Assembly: GCF_041821065.1 (NCBI RefSeq)
Contig: NZ_JBGUAX010000009.1
Span: 62,001-126,000, forward strand
Source: Egicoccus sp. AB-alg2
Lineage (GTDB): Bacteria > Actinomycetota > Nitriliruptoria > Nitriliruptorales > Nitriliruptoraceae
Reading direction: 5' to 3'
DNA length: 64,000 nt
Shown: one piece after another, positions 1 through 8,074 of the stretch
How the letters are laid out: the number at the start of each line of letters is the position of its first letter
How positions within the stretch are numbered: the stretch's first letter is position 1
Notes under the pieces: generated by a model
The model's input: only the letters and a program-made list of their open reading frames with translations
Databases searched by the model: none
What the model was told of the DNA's origin: nothing
Translations under genes and position numbers: made by a program

Positions 1-610
1 GGTCGTGCCCGCGTTCGATGGCGTCGATGAGTTCGTAGGTCTCCTCGACGAGGTACTTCTGCAGCGAGCGGTGGTCCTGCTCCAGGTCCCACGGGCAGCC
101 GTGTTCGGGGTCGCGCAGGCGGCGCAGCACGTCCACCAGCTTCACGAACTCCGCGCCGGCCGGCTGCTGCACCAGGAAGACGAACTCCACCTCGGCCTCG
201 TAGGCGGGCGCCTGGCCCCCGAGCGTGGGCCCGAGGCCCTCGTCGCCGGGGCCGAGCAGATAGACCGCCACGCCCTCGCGGGCGGCGTGCTCGAGCAGGG
301 CCTTGGCGATACGGCGGTCCTCGGGACTGCCGGGCTTGGTCAGGTCGAGCTCGGCCCGGCCCAGCGTGGCCGGTGCCAGGGCCTCGAGGTCCAACCCCGC
401 GAAGTACAGGTGCCGCGCGCTGGGATGGGTGTCGGGGTCGCGCAGGTGGACGACCGAGGCCGCGGCGAGCGCGTCCCAGGCCTGGAAGGGCAGCAGGCCC
501 GGGAGGGCGTCCGAGGTCTCCACGAGCACCACCCGGGGCGGCTCGGCGCCGGGCCCGCCGGCGTCCGCTCCGGCCGCCTCGGGCCGTCCGGGATCGCCGT
601 CGGCGCTCAT
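1..610 (-). CDS. mazG: MazG nucleoside triphosphate pyrophosphohydrolase (3' part cut by window edge)
   Basis: House-cleaning NTP pyrophosphatase that hydrolyses (d)NTPs to NMP and PPi. Only the first 203 codons lie in the window. Residues about 25-150 form a variable N-terminal domain like that of long actinobacterial MazG. The true MazG fold then begins with GCPWDLEQDHRSL followed by YLVEETYEL, which carries the ExxE metal-binding motif. The ATG overlaps the stop of the upstream foldase gene (ATGA), so the two are probably translationally coupled. In M. tuberculosis mazG likewise sits near mfd. The C-terminal catalytic repeat is outside the window and cannot be judged. Confidence 0.9.
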   Translation of the reverse strand, partial: MSADGDPGRPEAAGADAGGPGAEPPRVVLVETSDALPGLLPFQAWDALAAASVVHLRDPDTHPSARHLYFAGLDLEALAPATLGRAELDLTKPGSPEDRRIAKALLEHAAREGVAVYLLGPGDEGLGPTLGGQAPAYEAEVEFVFLVQQPAGAEFVKLVDVLRRLRDPEHGCPWDLEQDHRSLQKYLVEETYELIDAIERGHD

Positions 611-1596
611 TCCTCGACCGGCGCGTCGAGCGACTCCTCGAGCAGTTCGTCCTGGCCCGGCTGCTGGGCTGGGTCGGCGCCCTCGCCGACGCGGCCCGGC
701 TCGACGACCATCTGCTGGGCCGGGTCCCACTGCCCGAGACCGGCGCCGACGTTCACGTCGGCGTCGGCGAACGCGGTCGCCAACAGCTGGTCGACCTGCG
801 CCTGGGCGGCCTGCTGCGGGTCGCCGCCGCCGACGGCCTGGTCGAGGGTGCCGGTGTCGGTCACCTCGAGGACGTGGAAGCCGAACTGCGACTCCACCGG
901 CCCGACGACCTCGCCGACCTGCGCCGACCACACCGCGTCCTCGAACTCCTGGACGTAGGCACCGCGCGGGTTCGCGCCGAGGTCGCCACCCTGTGCGCCG
1001 CTGCCGGGGTCGACCGAGCGCTCCTGCGCCAGCTCGGCGAAGTCCGCACCGTCGTCGAGCTCGTCGACGATCTCCTGGGCCTCTTCCTGCGTCTCCACGA
1101 GGATGTGGCGGACGGTGCGGGTCTCCACCTCCTCGACGTCGACGCCGCCGGCGAGCTCCTCGCGCAGGACGTCGAGCCGGAGGCTGGCCGGGATCAGCAC
1201 GTCGCGGTACAGATCGACGGTGAGGCCGGTCTGTTGCGTGGCGAGCAGCTCCGCGAGCCCCTCCTCGCCGCCGTAGGCCTCCAGCTCCTCCTCGTAGCGG
1301 GCCTGCTCGTCGGCCTCGCTGACCTCGATCCCGCGCTCGTCGGCGAGGTTGCGGATGATCTGGGCCTGGATGAGGAAGCTCAGGACGCGACGCTGGGTGT
1401 CGCCGACCGCCTGGTTGCGCTGCTGCGTGTCGGTTCCGGCGGTGTCGGCCGTCAGCTCGCGGACGGCGTCCTCCAGCCGCTCGCGCGGGATGGTCTGGCC
1501 GTCGACCGTGGCGGCGGCACCCGGGGCCGCCGCGGCACCGCATCCGGCGAGCATGGCGGCGAGCACGGCGGCTGACAGCAGGGAACGGATGCGCAC
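607..1596 (-). CDS. SurA/PrsA-like peptidyl-prolyl cis-trans isomerase lipoprotein
   Basis: Probable extracytoplasmic foldase that isomerises prolyl bonds in secreted proteins. It begins with a lipoprotein signal peptide (hydrophobic run ending in the lipobox LAGC), then a SurA-N-like helical region, then a parvulin (PpiC) domain at about residues 160-255 with VRHILVET and FGFHVLEV as its first and last strands. The tail is acidic and disordered. The GTG at 1596 was chosen because GGAG lies 8 nt upstream and the signal peptide then begins properly; a TTG at 1614 would add six residues. It is followed directly by mazG with a 4-nt overlap. Confidence 0.88.
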   Translation of the reverse strand: MRIRSLLSAAVLAAMLAGCGAAAAPGAAATVDGQTIPRERLEDAVRELTADTAGTDTQQRNQAVGDTQRRVLSFLIQAQIIRNLADERGIEVSEADEQARYEEELEAYGGEEGLAELLATQQTGLTVDLYRDVLIPASLRLDVLREELAGGVDVEEVETRTVRHILVETQEEAQEIVDELDDGADFAELAQERSVDPGSGAQGGDLGANPRGAYVQEFEDAVWSAQVGEVVGPVESQFGFHVLEVTDTGTLDQAVGGGDPQQAAQAQVDQLLATAFADADVNVGAGLGQWDPAQQMVVEPGRVGEGADPAQQPGQDELLEESLDAPVEE

Positions 1597-1673
1597 GGGG
1601 AGGTACTCCAGCAAGCGGGGCGGCCGGCGACGCGGCCGGGCGAACGACGACGACGACGCGTCGGCGGGCGAGT

Positions 1674-2447
1674 CTACTGCCTCGCCCGCCCCCGGCCCGG
1701 TTCGATCGCGAGCATCGGGCGGGCCGGGGCGGACGCAGCCGGACAGGCCGGGCAGGGCACGTCGAGGCGGTGCCGCTCGCAGCAGCGGCCGCGGACCCGT
1801 TCGTAGCGCACGTGCCCGTCGACGGCGACCGCCTCCAGACGGGCGCGCTGGGTGAGCGGCGGGCGGCCGTCGAGCAGCAGCACCAGCTCCGCGGCGGCGG
1901 TGACGGTGTCACCGAGCACCGCCCCGAGCTCCATGCCGACGTCCTCGAGGGTGTCGGCGACCACCAGCCAGCCGACCTCCTCGGCGAGGCCGACGCCCGC
2001 GCACCACGGCCCCACGAGCGGGGCGAGACAGGCGACCAACCCGTCGCGGGCGGCGCGGCGCGTCGCCGCACGGCGGTCGCCGGCCGCCAGCTCCATCGGC
2101 AGCCAGCCGACACCGCGGACGGCCGGCCCGGCACCCCAGCCGAGGGCGACCCGGTCGGCGACCAGCAGTGGCACACGGCCGGCCACCTGCGAGGCGGCCA
2201 GCACCGGGCGGACGACGGCGGCGGTCACGTCGCTGACCGCGGCGACCGTGGCCGCCGCGTCCTCGTCGGGACCGTGGCCGAGCCCGAGTGCCGCACGCCA
2301 ACGGCCCTCGACCAGCGCCCGCAGCTCGGACTCCTCGGCCAGTTCGGTGAGTGTGGCCACCAGCGCTGCCCGCGGGTAGCCGAGGCTGGTGTCGAGGCAG
2401 AGGTGGCGGGCGTGCAGGCGGGCGAGCAGGCCGTCCGTCGGGGACAT
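1674..2447 (-). CDS. FhuF-like ferric-siderophore reductase
   Basis: Predicted cytoplasmic (2Fe-2S) protein of the FhuF family, which reduces iron in imported ferric siderophores. The diagnostic part is the C-terminal motif at about residue 224: two adjacent cysteines, then ten residues, then CPAC (CC-x8-10-CxxC), which binds the cluster in FhuF. The preceding 200 residues are Ala/Leu-rich and poorly conserved, as is usual for the family. The start has a GAGGGAG ribosome-binding site. An IdeR/DtxR-type iron box lies 60 nt upstream, so expression should rise when iron is scarce. No siderophore transporter is adjacent. A second member of the family is at 51528-52385. Confidence 0.75.
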   Translation of the reverse strand: MSPTDGLLARLHARHLCLDTSLGYPRAALVATLTELAEESELRALVEGRWRAALGLGHGPDEDAAATVAAVSDVTAAVVRPVLAASQVAGRVPLLVADRVALGWGAGPAVRGVGWLPMELAAGDRRAATRRAARDGLVACLAPLVGPWCAGVGLAEEVGWLVVADTLEDVGMELGAVLGDTVTAAAELVLLLDGRPPLTQRARLEAVAVDGHVRYERVRGRCCERHRLDVPCPACPAASAPARPMLAIEPGRGRARQ

Positions 2448-2506
2448 GGTCTCCCTCGCGAGGCGGGCGTTCGCGGGCGCGACGCGGTGAGGTGAGGTGA
2501 GGCAGG

Positions 2507-2525
2507 TTAGGTAAGCCTAATCTCA
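2507..2525. promoter_or_regulatory. IdeR/DtxR iron box upstream of FhuF-like gene
   Basis: TTAGGTAAGCCTAATCTCA matches the 19-bp consensus TTAGGTTAGSCTAACCTAA at 16 positions. A -10 hexamer TAGGCT for the leftward gene (2519-2514) lies inside the box, so a bound Fe-loaded repressor would cover the promoter. Confidence 0.8.
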
Positions 2526-2547
2526 GTCCGCGTTGGCGGCAAGGGCG

Positions 2548-5172
2548 TCATCGGTCGGGGTCGAACCGTCGCGCCGGCGTCGTGGGCGTGCCCGCGACGT
2601 CGCTGGCGCCGCGGAAGCGCTCGCCGGCTCGGGCGGCGGCCTCGCGCCGGCCAGCGTCCTGCGCCCAGACGTGCGCCGACCAGGCCCGACCCGCGGCCAC
2701 CTCGGCGAGCTGTGCGTCGGTCAGCCCCGCGAGGTACGGGTCGGCGGCGGGCGGCGCACCGGCGAGCAGGGCGTCGTAGAGACGCTCCCTCGCGTCACCG
2801 ACCAGGAACTCGGCCCGCCCGACCCGCGCCTCACGGTGGGTACGAGGGGCCGTGTACTCCACGACCGGGCGGGCGTCGGTGTTGACCGGCGCGTCGGCGA
2901 ACACCCCGGCCGAGGTGGCGTTGCCGGCGTACAGGCGCAGCACGAGCGCCTCGAGCTCCGCCGCGGAGGCGTCCGGGGCCAGCCGCCGCCCGGCCGCCAC
3001 CGACGCGTCCAGGTCCAGCGGTGCGTCGTCGGTGTGCCCGACCAGGGCGATGACGGACCGCTGCGCGAAGAAGTCGCCGCGCCAGACGACCACCCGGTCG
3101 AAGACCTCCCCCATGGTCCGAGCCACGGAGCCGAGCTCGGCGTCGGACACCTGGTAGAGCGGCATCCACTGCACGTACGCGCCGCCGGGAGTGAGGCGGT
3201 CACGGGCGGTGGCGTAGTGCTCACGCGTGTAGAGGTTGCCGGTGCCCGCCTTCCACGGGGTGAACAGGTCACTCACGACGAGGTCGTAGCGTTCCTGGCT
3301 GCGACGCAGGCAGTTTCGGCCGTCCTCGGCGTGGACCTCGACCCGTTCGTCCTCGAAGAGGCCGTTGACCCAGCGTGTGAAGTGGTCGCGGGCCGCGTCG
3401 ACCACCTCGGCGAGCAGTTCGCAGACCACCACCCGCTCCACCGGCAGGTCGAGCGCCGCCCCGGCGGTGATGCCGGTGCCCATGCCGAGGTAGAAGACCG
3501 AGTCCGCCTCGGGGTGCGCGAGCAGCGGGATCAGCGTCTGGTCGCGCTCGGCGTGACGGGCCCCCGACGAGCCGAGCGTGTAGTAGTTGTTGACGCGGAT
3601 CGCGCGGCTGCCGCTGCCGGTCTCCACCACGGCGACGGTCGCCTGCGGCCCCTCGCGGACCTCCAGCACCCGTTCCGTGCGGGCGGGCCGCACGCTCAAC
3701 GTGTCGAAGTCGCGCGGCACCGCCACCACCAGCGCCCCGGTCACCGCGGCCGCCGCCAGACCGGCCGCCGCCGGCCGCCAGCCGATCCTCGGGCGCACGG
3801 CCAGCGCCGCCAGCAGCAGCACGTAGCCGCCCGCGACGATCACCAGACTCGCCCACGCACCGACCAGCGGCAGCAGCACGAACCCGGCCGCCAGTGACCC
3901 GACGATCGAGCCGACCGTGTTGACCGCGACCAGGCGGCCGACCAGCGCGCCAGGTGCGTCGCCGCGACCCTCCACGGCGCGCAGCAGGTAGGGCAACGTC
4001 ACGCCCAGCACCGTGCCCGGACCCAGCATCACCACGGCCGCCAGCACGGCGACGGCGGCGAGGTAGCCCGCCCACCCGAGGTCGGCGCCGACGTAGGCGA
4101 GCCCGTCGGTGGCGGTGTGGAACAACCACGGCGAGGTCGCGGTTACCACGGCGGAGGCGACCAGCAGCGCAGCCAGGACGGTCCGTGGCGACACCCGCCG
4201 CAGCCGCGCCAGCCCGTTGGCGACGGCCGCACCCAGCGCGAGCGCCGCGAGGAACGTCGCCAGCACCAGCGCATAGGTGTAAGCCGAGTTCTGCAGCACC
4301 TGCGCGAACAGGCGCGTCCACACGATCTCCACGGCCAGCGTGGCGAAGCCCGACACGAACGCCACGGCGGTGACGGCGAGCGGGAAGCGGGCCGGAGCCG
4401 TGGACCCGACGGCGGTCCCCGTCACCGGCGCGCCCTCCGGCACCGACACCTCCGGTGATGCTCCCACCGGCCGGGGCGGGGCCGGCGCCGGAGCGGCCGG
4501 CACCTCGTCGGCCACCCGGGCGGTGCGCGCGAGGGCGATGGCGGCCACGCCGACGGTGAGGTCGATGCCGACCGCCAGCAGGTAGGCCCGGTCGAAGCCG
4601 AGGTACAGCGGCAGCACGAAGCCGGCGGCCAGCGCGCCAGTCGCCGATCCGGCCGTGTTGACCCCATACAACCGGCTGCCGAGCACCCCGAGCCGGTCGG
4701 GTGCCCGAACGACGTGCTGGACCATCAGCGGCAGGGTGCCGCCCATCAGGAACGACGGCGGCAGCAGCACGACAGTCGCGACCAGGAGCTTGGCGGCCAG
4801 GTCCAGCGTGGGATCGGCACCGACCAGCGCGTACAGCCGCGGGTAGAGGGCCGCGTAGACGTCGAGCAGCACGAAGTGGCCCAGCGCCGTCAGCGCCACG
4901 CCGACCTCCAGGCGGCCGAAGCCGACCAACGGCGAGCGCTGACGGGCGGCGCGCCGGCCCCACACCAGCCCACCCAGCGCGAGCCCCGCGAAGAAGATCG
5001 CCACGGTCAGGGCCGCGGCCTGCGCGGTACTGCCCAGCAGCAGCCCGAGCTGGCGCGCCCAGAGGACCTGGTAGACGAGCGCGGCGAAGCCGGAGCAGAA
5101 CAACAGGAGCAACAGCAGGGGTGCGCCACCCCACGTCGGTGGGGTCGCGGTCGCCCGACCGTCACGGCTCAT
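2548..5172 (-). CDS. Fused multi-pass membrane / spermidine-synthase-like protein
   Basis: An 874-residue protein with about 14 predicted membrane helices in the first 500 residues, arranged as two MFS-like halves. Each half starts with a similar motif (FCSGFAALVYQVLWAR near residue 26, FVSGFATLAVEIVWTR near 275). A cytosolic Rossmann domain resembling spermidine synthase follows from about residue 545, with a glycine motif YLGMGTGITAGAA and an acidic strand end VVVCE. Such fusions are common in bacteria, but few have been tested and polyamine synthesis should not be assumed. The start ATG is divergent from the Fur-family gene, 71 nt away. Confidence 0.85.
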   Translation of the reverse strand: MSRDGRATATPPTWGGAPLLLLLLFCSGFAALVYQVLWARQLGLLLGSTAQAAALTVAIFFAGLALGGLVWGRRAARQRSPLVGFGRLEVGVALTALGHFVLLDVYAALYPRLYALVGADPTLDLAAKLLVATVVLLPPSFLMGGTLPLMVQHVVRAPDRLGVLGSRLYGVNTAGSATGALAAGFVLPLYLGFDRAYLLAVGIDLTVGVAAIALARTARVADEVPAAPAPAPPRPVGASPEVSVPEGAPVTGTAVGSTAPARFPLAVTAVAFVSGFATLAVEIVWTRLFAQVLQNSAYTYALVLATFLAALALGAAVANGLARLRRVSPRTVLAALLVASAVVTATSPWLFHTATDGLAYVGADLGWAGYLAAVAVLAAVVMLGPGTVLGVTLPYLLRAVEGRGDAPGALVGRLVAVNTVGSIVGSLAAGFVLLPLVGAWASLVIVAGGYVLLLAALAVRPRIGWRPAAAGLAAAAVTGALVVAVPRDFDTLSVRPARTERVLEVREGPQATVAVVETGSGSRAIRVNNYYTLGSSGARHAERDQTLIPLLAHPEADSVFYLGMGTGITAGAALDLPVERVVVCELLAEVVDAARDHFTRWVNGLFEDERVEVHAEDGRNCLRRSQERYDLVVSDLFTPWKAGTGNLYTREHYATARDRLTPGGAYVQWMPLYQVSDAELGSVARTMGEVFDRVVVWRGDFFAQRSVIALVGHTDDAPLDLDASVAAGRRLAPDASAAELEALVLRLYAGNATSAGVFADAPVNTDARPVVEYTAPRTHREARVGRAEFLVGDARERLYDALLAGAPPAADPYLAGLTDAQLAEVAAGRAWSAHVWAQDAGRREAAARAGERFRGASDVAGTPTTPARRFDPDR

Positions 5173-5231
5173 CGGTGGACGCCCGTCCCGCGGGTGCCCG
5201 CTGCTGGTGGGACCATTCCGAGAACGTGCCC

Positions 5232-5237
5232 TATGCT
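5232..5237 (+). promoter_or_regulatory. -10 box TATGCT, leaderless promoter of Fur-family gene
   Basis: TATGCT ends 6 nt before the ATG at 5244. No Shine-Dalgarno is present, so the transcript probably starts at or next to the start codon. Confidence 0.5.
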
Positions 5238-5243
5238 GCGCCC

Positions 5244-5678
5244 ATGAGCACGGACGTCCACGACATCGTCGACGAGCAACTGCGTCGCAGCCGCCAGCGT
5301 TACACGGGCGGCCGACGGCAGCTCGTCCAGCTGCTGATGGACGCGGGCCGTCCCGTCACCATCCCGGAGCTGCAGGAGCATGGCGCCCGGCAGTCCCAGA
5401 GCTCGCTGTACCGCAACCTCGCGACCCTCGAGCAGTGCGGTGCCGTGCGCCGCCTCGCGTCCACCGACGACGTGGCGCGCTACGAGTTGACCGAGGAGCT
5501 GTCGGAGCACCATCACCACCTGCTGTGCTCGTTGTGTGGCCGGCTGGAGGACGTCGTGCTGCCGCCGCGGATCGAGAAGGCACTGGCCGAGGCCGCCGAG
5601 GAGGCCCGCCGGCAGACCGACTTCGACGTGGACTCGCACCGCTTCGAGCTCGTGGGCACCTGCGCCGGGTGCGGCTAG
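5244..5678 (+). CDS. Fur-family metalloregulator, probable zinc repressor Zur
   Basis: A 144-residue winged-helix repressor. The DNA-binding part covers residues 1-85 (RRQLVQLLMD, then LYRNLATLEQCGAV as recognition helix). The dimerisation/metal part has a His cluster HHHHLLC followed by CSLCG, and ends in GTCAGCG. The two CxxC pairs form the structural zinc site of the family. Assignment to Zur rather than Fur rests on context: znuB, znuA and znuC follow immediately, and an operon with zinc-free S14 lies 4.5 kb away. Its last bases overlap the convergent znuB stop. The likely operators are at 8001 and 10163. Confidence 0.82.
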   Translation: MSTDVHDIVDEQLRRSRQRYTGGRRQLVQLLMDAGRPVTIPELQEHGARQSQSSLYRNLATLEQCGAVRRLASTDDVARYELTEELSEHHHHLLCSLCGRLEDVVLPPRIEKALAEAAEEARRQTDFDVDSHRFELVGTCAGCG

Positions 5679-6538
5679 GCGGCCACGGGCTCGCGGTCGC
5701 GGCGCCCCCGCAACGCCCGCACCCGTGCGGCCGTCTCCTTCGCGGCCAGCACGAGGAAGAACATCAGCACGGTCAGCCCGGCGATCGTCGCGGCGGTGGC
5801 GGTCCCGAGGTGGAAGCTGACGAGGAGTCCGGTGACCACCGCGACGGCGCCGAGCAGCATCGCCACGCCCATCATGACCGGCACGCGGCGGGAGACCAGC
5901 GCCGCGGTGGCGGGGGGCGCGACGATGAAGGCGAACACCAGCATCGTGCCCACCGTGCGGAACGAGCTGATGATCACGGTCGCGATCAGCGCCAGCATGG
6001 CGAGGTGGGCCAGGCCCGGGCGCAACCCCAGCACCTCGGCCTTCGCCCGGCTGAAGGAGAGCACGAGGAAGGGGCGGTAGAGGGCGACGGTCACGACCAC
6101 GGTCACCAGCGTGGCGATCGCCACCGTGCGCAGGTGGGCCGAGGTGACCCCGATCGGGTCGCCGAACAGGATCGTCGTGAGGTCGCCGGCGTAGGCGCCG
6201 CCGCGCGAGATGATCGCGACACCCGCCGCCAGCATGCCCACGAACAGCAGGCCGATGGCGGTGTCGTCGCCCAGGCGGCTACGGGCGCTGGCCAGCGTCA
6301 CGCCACCGATCATCACGCCGGCGCTGATGGCCCCGCCCAGCAGCAGGTTGCCGCCGAAGATGTAGGCGACGGCGATCCCGGGCAGCACACCGTGCGCCAG
6401 GGCGTCGCCCATGAAGGCCATGCCGCGCATGACGACCCAGGTGCCGATCAGCGAACTCGCCACGACGGTGAGCAGGCCCGCGTACAACGCGTTGCGCATG
6501 AACGCGAACGCGAAGGGGTCGAGCAGCAGGTCGGGCAC
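5675..6538 (-). CDS. znuB: Zinc/manganese-type ABC transporter permease ZnuB
   Basis: Integral membrane subunit of a cluster C metal importer (ABC-3 family), 287 residues with eight or nine membrane helices. Conserved features include MRGMAFMGDALAHGVLPG near the start and the FRTVGTMLVFAFIVAPPATA segment, which contains the EAA-like coupling loop. The gene lies after znuA on the same strand and is probably co-transcribed with it. The GTG at 6538 places the conserved LLLDPFAFAFMRNA next to the start; an in-frame ATG at 6583 would add 15 poorly conserved residues. The C-terminus overlaps the Fur-family stop by 4 nt. Confidence 0.88.
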   Translation of the reverse strand: MPDLLLDPFAFAFMRNALYAGLLTVVASSLIGTWVVMRGMAFMGDALAHGVLPGIAVAYIFGGNLLLGGAISAGVMIGGVTLASARSRLGDDTAIGLLFVGMLAAGVAIISRGGAYAGDLTTILFGDPIGVTSAHLRTVAIATLVTVVVTVALYRPFLVLSFSRAKAEVLGLRPGLAHLAMLALIATVIISSFRTVGTMLVFAFIVAPPATAALVSRRVPVMMGVAMLLGAVAVVTGLLVSFHLGTATAATIAGLTVLMFFLVLAAKETAARVRALRGRRDREPVAA

Positions 6539-6627
6539 GGGCGTTTCTCGCGAACGATGGAACGACGGGCAAGTGGACCACATCGGACCCGGGACGGCGG
6601 GCGGCCCGGGTCCGAGGTGGTGCGGGG

Positions 6628-7866
6628 TCAGGTGAGGGCGTCGGTGATGCGTCGCGCCGTCTCGCGGAGCAGGTCGAGGTAGGTCTCCGCCCCGCTGCCG
6701 GGCTCGCCGAGCGCGTCGGTGTACAGCGGCACCACCTCGAGCTCCAGGTCGCCACGTCCGACCACCTCGCTGGCCAGTTGTTCGGCGAGCACCGTCGAGT
6801 CGGTGTTCTCCGCGAACACGGCCGGCACCTGCGCCTCCTCGACGGTCCGGATCAGCTCGGAGAACTGGCGCGCGTCGGCCTCGGCCTGGGTGGACGAGCC
6901 GGGGATCACGGTCCCCAGCACCTCGAAGTCGTAGCGGTGCGCGAGGTAGCCGAGCGCGTCGTGGTTGGTCACCAGCTGGCGGTCCTCGGGCGCGATCGTG
7001 GCGAACATCTCCTCCAGCTCGGCGTGGACGGCCAGCACCTGCTCGGCGTAGTCCTCGCCACGGCGCTCCCACTCCTCGGCGTCGAGGTGGTCGTCGACCT
7101 CGGCCAGTTCGGCGGCGATCAGCCGGACACCGTCGGCCATGCGGACCGGGTCGAACCAGATGTGCGGGTCCTCGGGTCCGTGGTCGTGCCCGTCGTCGTC
7201 GCCGTGCGCGTGGCCGTCGTCCGCCGTGTCGTCGTCGTGGGCGTGGCCGTCGTCCTCGTCGCCGTGCGCGTGCCCGTCGTCGTCGTCGTGGGCGTGGCCG
7301 TCGTCCTCGTCGCCGTGCGCGTGCCCGTCGTCCTCGTCGCCGTGCGCGTGGCCGTGGTCGTCGGGGCCGTCCCAGTCGAAGGCGATCGGGTCGAGCTGGT
7401 CCGCGAGTTCGAACACGCGCACGCCGTCGGCCGCGGCGGCGTCCAGCGCGGAGACGAGGTTCTCCTCGAGCATCAGCCCGTTGGCGACCACCAGGTCCGC
7501 CTCCCGCAGCATGGCGGCGTCGGCGGCCGACGGCTGGAAGCCGTGCGGGTCGGCGCCCGGAGGCATGACGACCTCCACCGTCCCGTCCTCGCCGACGACG
7601 TTCTGCACGATGTCGCCCAGGATGCTCGTCGTCGCCACGACCAGCAGGTCGCTCTGCACCCCGGGATCGGCGGCTTCCGCATCTTCGGCGGTCTCGGAGG
7701 TGTCGGAGACGTCGTCGGCGCCGTCGGCTTCCGGAGTCGCGTCGTCGGCGAGCTGGCCCGTGTCGCCACAGGCGGCGGCCAGCAGAGCCAGGGCGGCGAG
7801 CAGCGGGACCAGCCGGTGTCGGCGTCGGCCGGCGCCTCGGTGCGGTGTGACGGCGGGAAAGGTCAT
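6628..7866 (-). CDS. znuA: Zinc ABC transporter substrate-binding lipoprotein ZnuA with long His/Asp loop
   Basis: Extracytoplasmic cluster A-I metal-binding lipoprotein, 412 residues. The signal peptide ends in LAAC. The ATSILGDIVQNVVG and PPGADPHGF motifs give the first metal-binding His, PHIWFDP the second, TNHDALGYLA the third, and an acidic residue near the C-terminus completes the site. Between the first and second sites lies an exceptional loop of about 65 residues made of repeated GHAHGDEDD / GHAHDDDD units, longer than in most ZnuA proteins. This kind of loop is thought to collect zinc. The repeats are visible in DNA at 7190-7350. The ATG at 7866 begins the signal peptide. Confidence 0.9.
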   Translation of the reverse strand: MTFPAVTPHRGAGRRRHRLVPLLAALALLAAACGDTGQLADDATPEADGADDVSDTSETAEDAEAADPGVQSDLLVVATTSILGDIVQNVVGEDGTVEVVMPPGADPHGFQPSAADAAMLREADLVVANGLMLEENLVSALDAAAADGVRVFELADQLDPIAFDWDGPDDHGHAHGDEDDGHAHGDEDDGHAHDDDDGHAHGDEDDGHAHDDDTADDGHAHGDDDGHDHGPEDPHIWFDPVRMADGVRLIAAELAEVDDHLDAEEWERRGEDYAEQVLAVHAELEEMFATIAPEDRQLVTNHDALGYLAHRYDFEVLGTVIPGSSTQAEADARQFSELIRTVEEAQVPAVFAENTDSTVLAEQLASEVVGRGDLELEVVPLYTDALGEPGSGAETYLDLLRETARRITDALT

Positions 7867-7993
7867 GGGTGACTCGCAGGTCTCGGGGGGGGGCTCGCCA
7901 TGCGGTAGGCACCGGGCGTCGACGCCTTCGGCCGCCGGAGGGGGACGGCGCGAACGTCGGCCGGGTACCGTGAACGCGATGTCAGTAGTGATG

Positions 7994-8015
7994 AGAGTAA
8001 TGGGAACTGTTCCTA
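7994..8015. promoter_or_regulatory. Candidate Zur operator and znuA promoter between znuA and znuC
   Basis: TGGGAACTGTTCCTA at 8001-8015 contains the perfect dyad GGAAC-T-GTTCC and shares 11 of 15 bases with the site at 10163. On the minus strand a -10 hexamer TACTCT (7999-7994) adjoins it, pointing towards znuA. The whole stretch 7979-8018 is A/T-richer than its surroundings, as expected for a control region. Confidence 0.55.
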
Positions 8016-8074
8016 ATCCGCCAGTCGGGCGACGCGAAGCGACCACCCCGGTGCGCACACCGGGCGCCGATGAC

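Noticed and set aside
2548-5172. Functional spermidine synthase
   Set aside because: The domain is fused to a membrane part and no other polyamine gene is nearby; activity cannot be assumed.
7190-7350. Regular tandem repeats that could resemble a CRISPR array
   Set aside because: They are in-frame codons of the His/Asp loop of ZnuA, with no unique spacers and no cas genes nearby.
7979-8074. Upstream ATG start for znuC with leaderless -10
   Set aside because: The first 13 codons are rare for this genome and coincide with the operator; the extension lacks conserved residues. It was kept only as an alternative.
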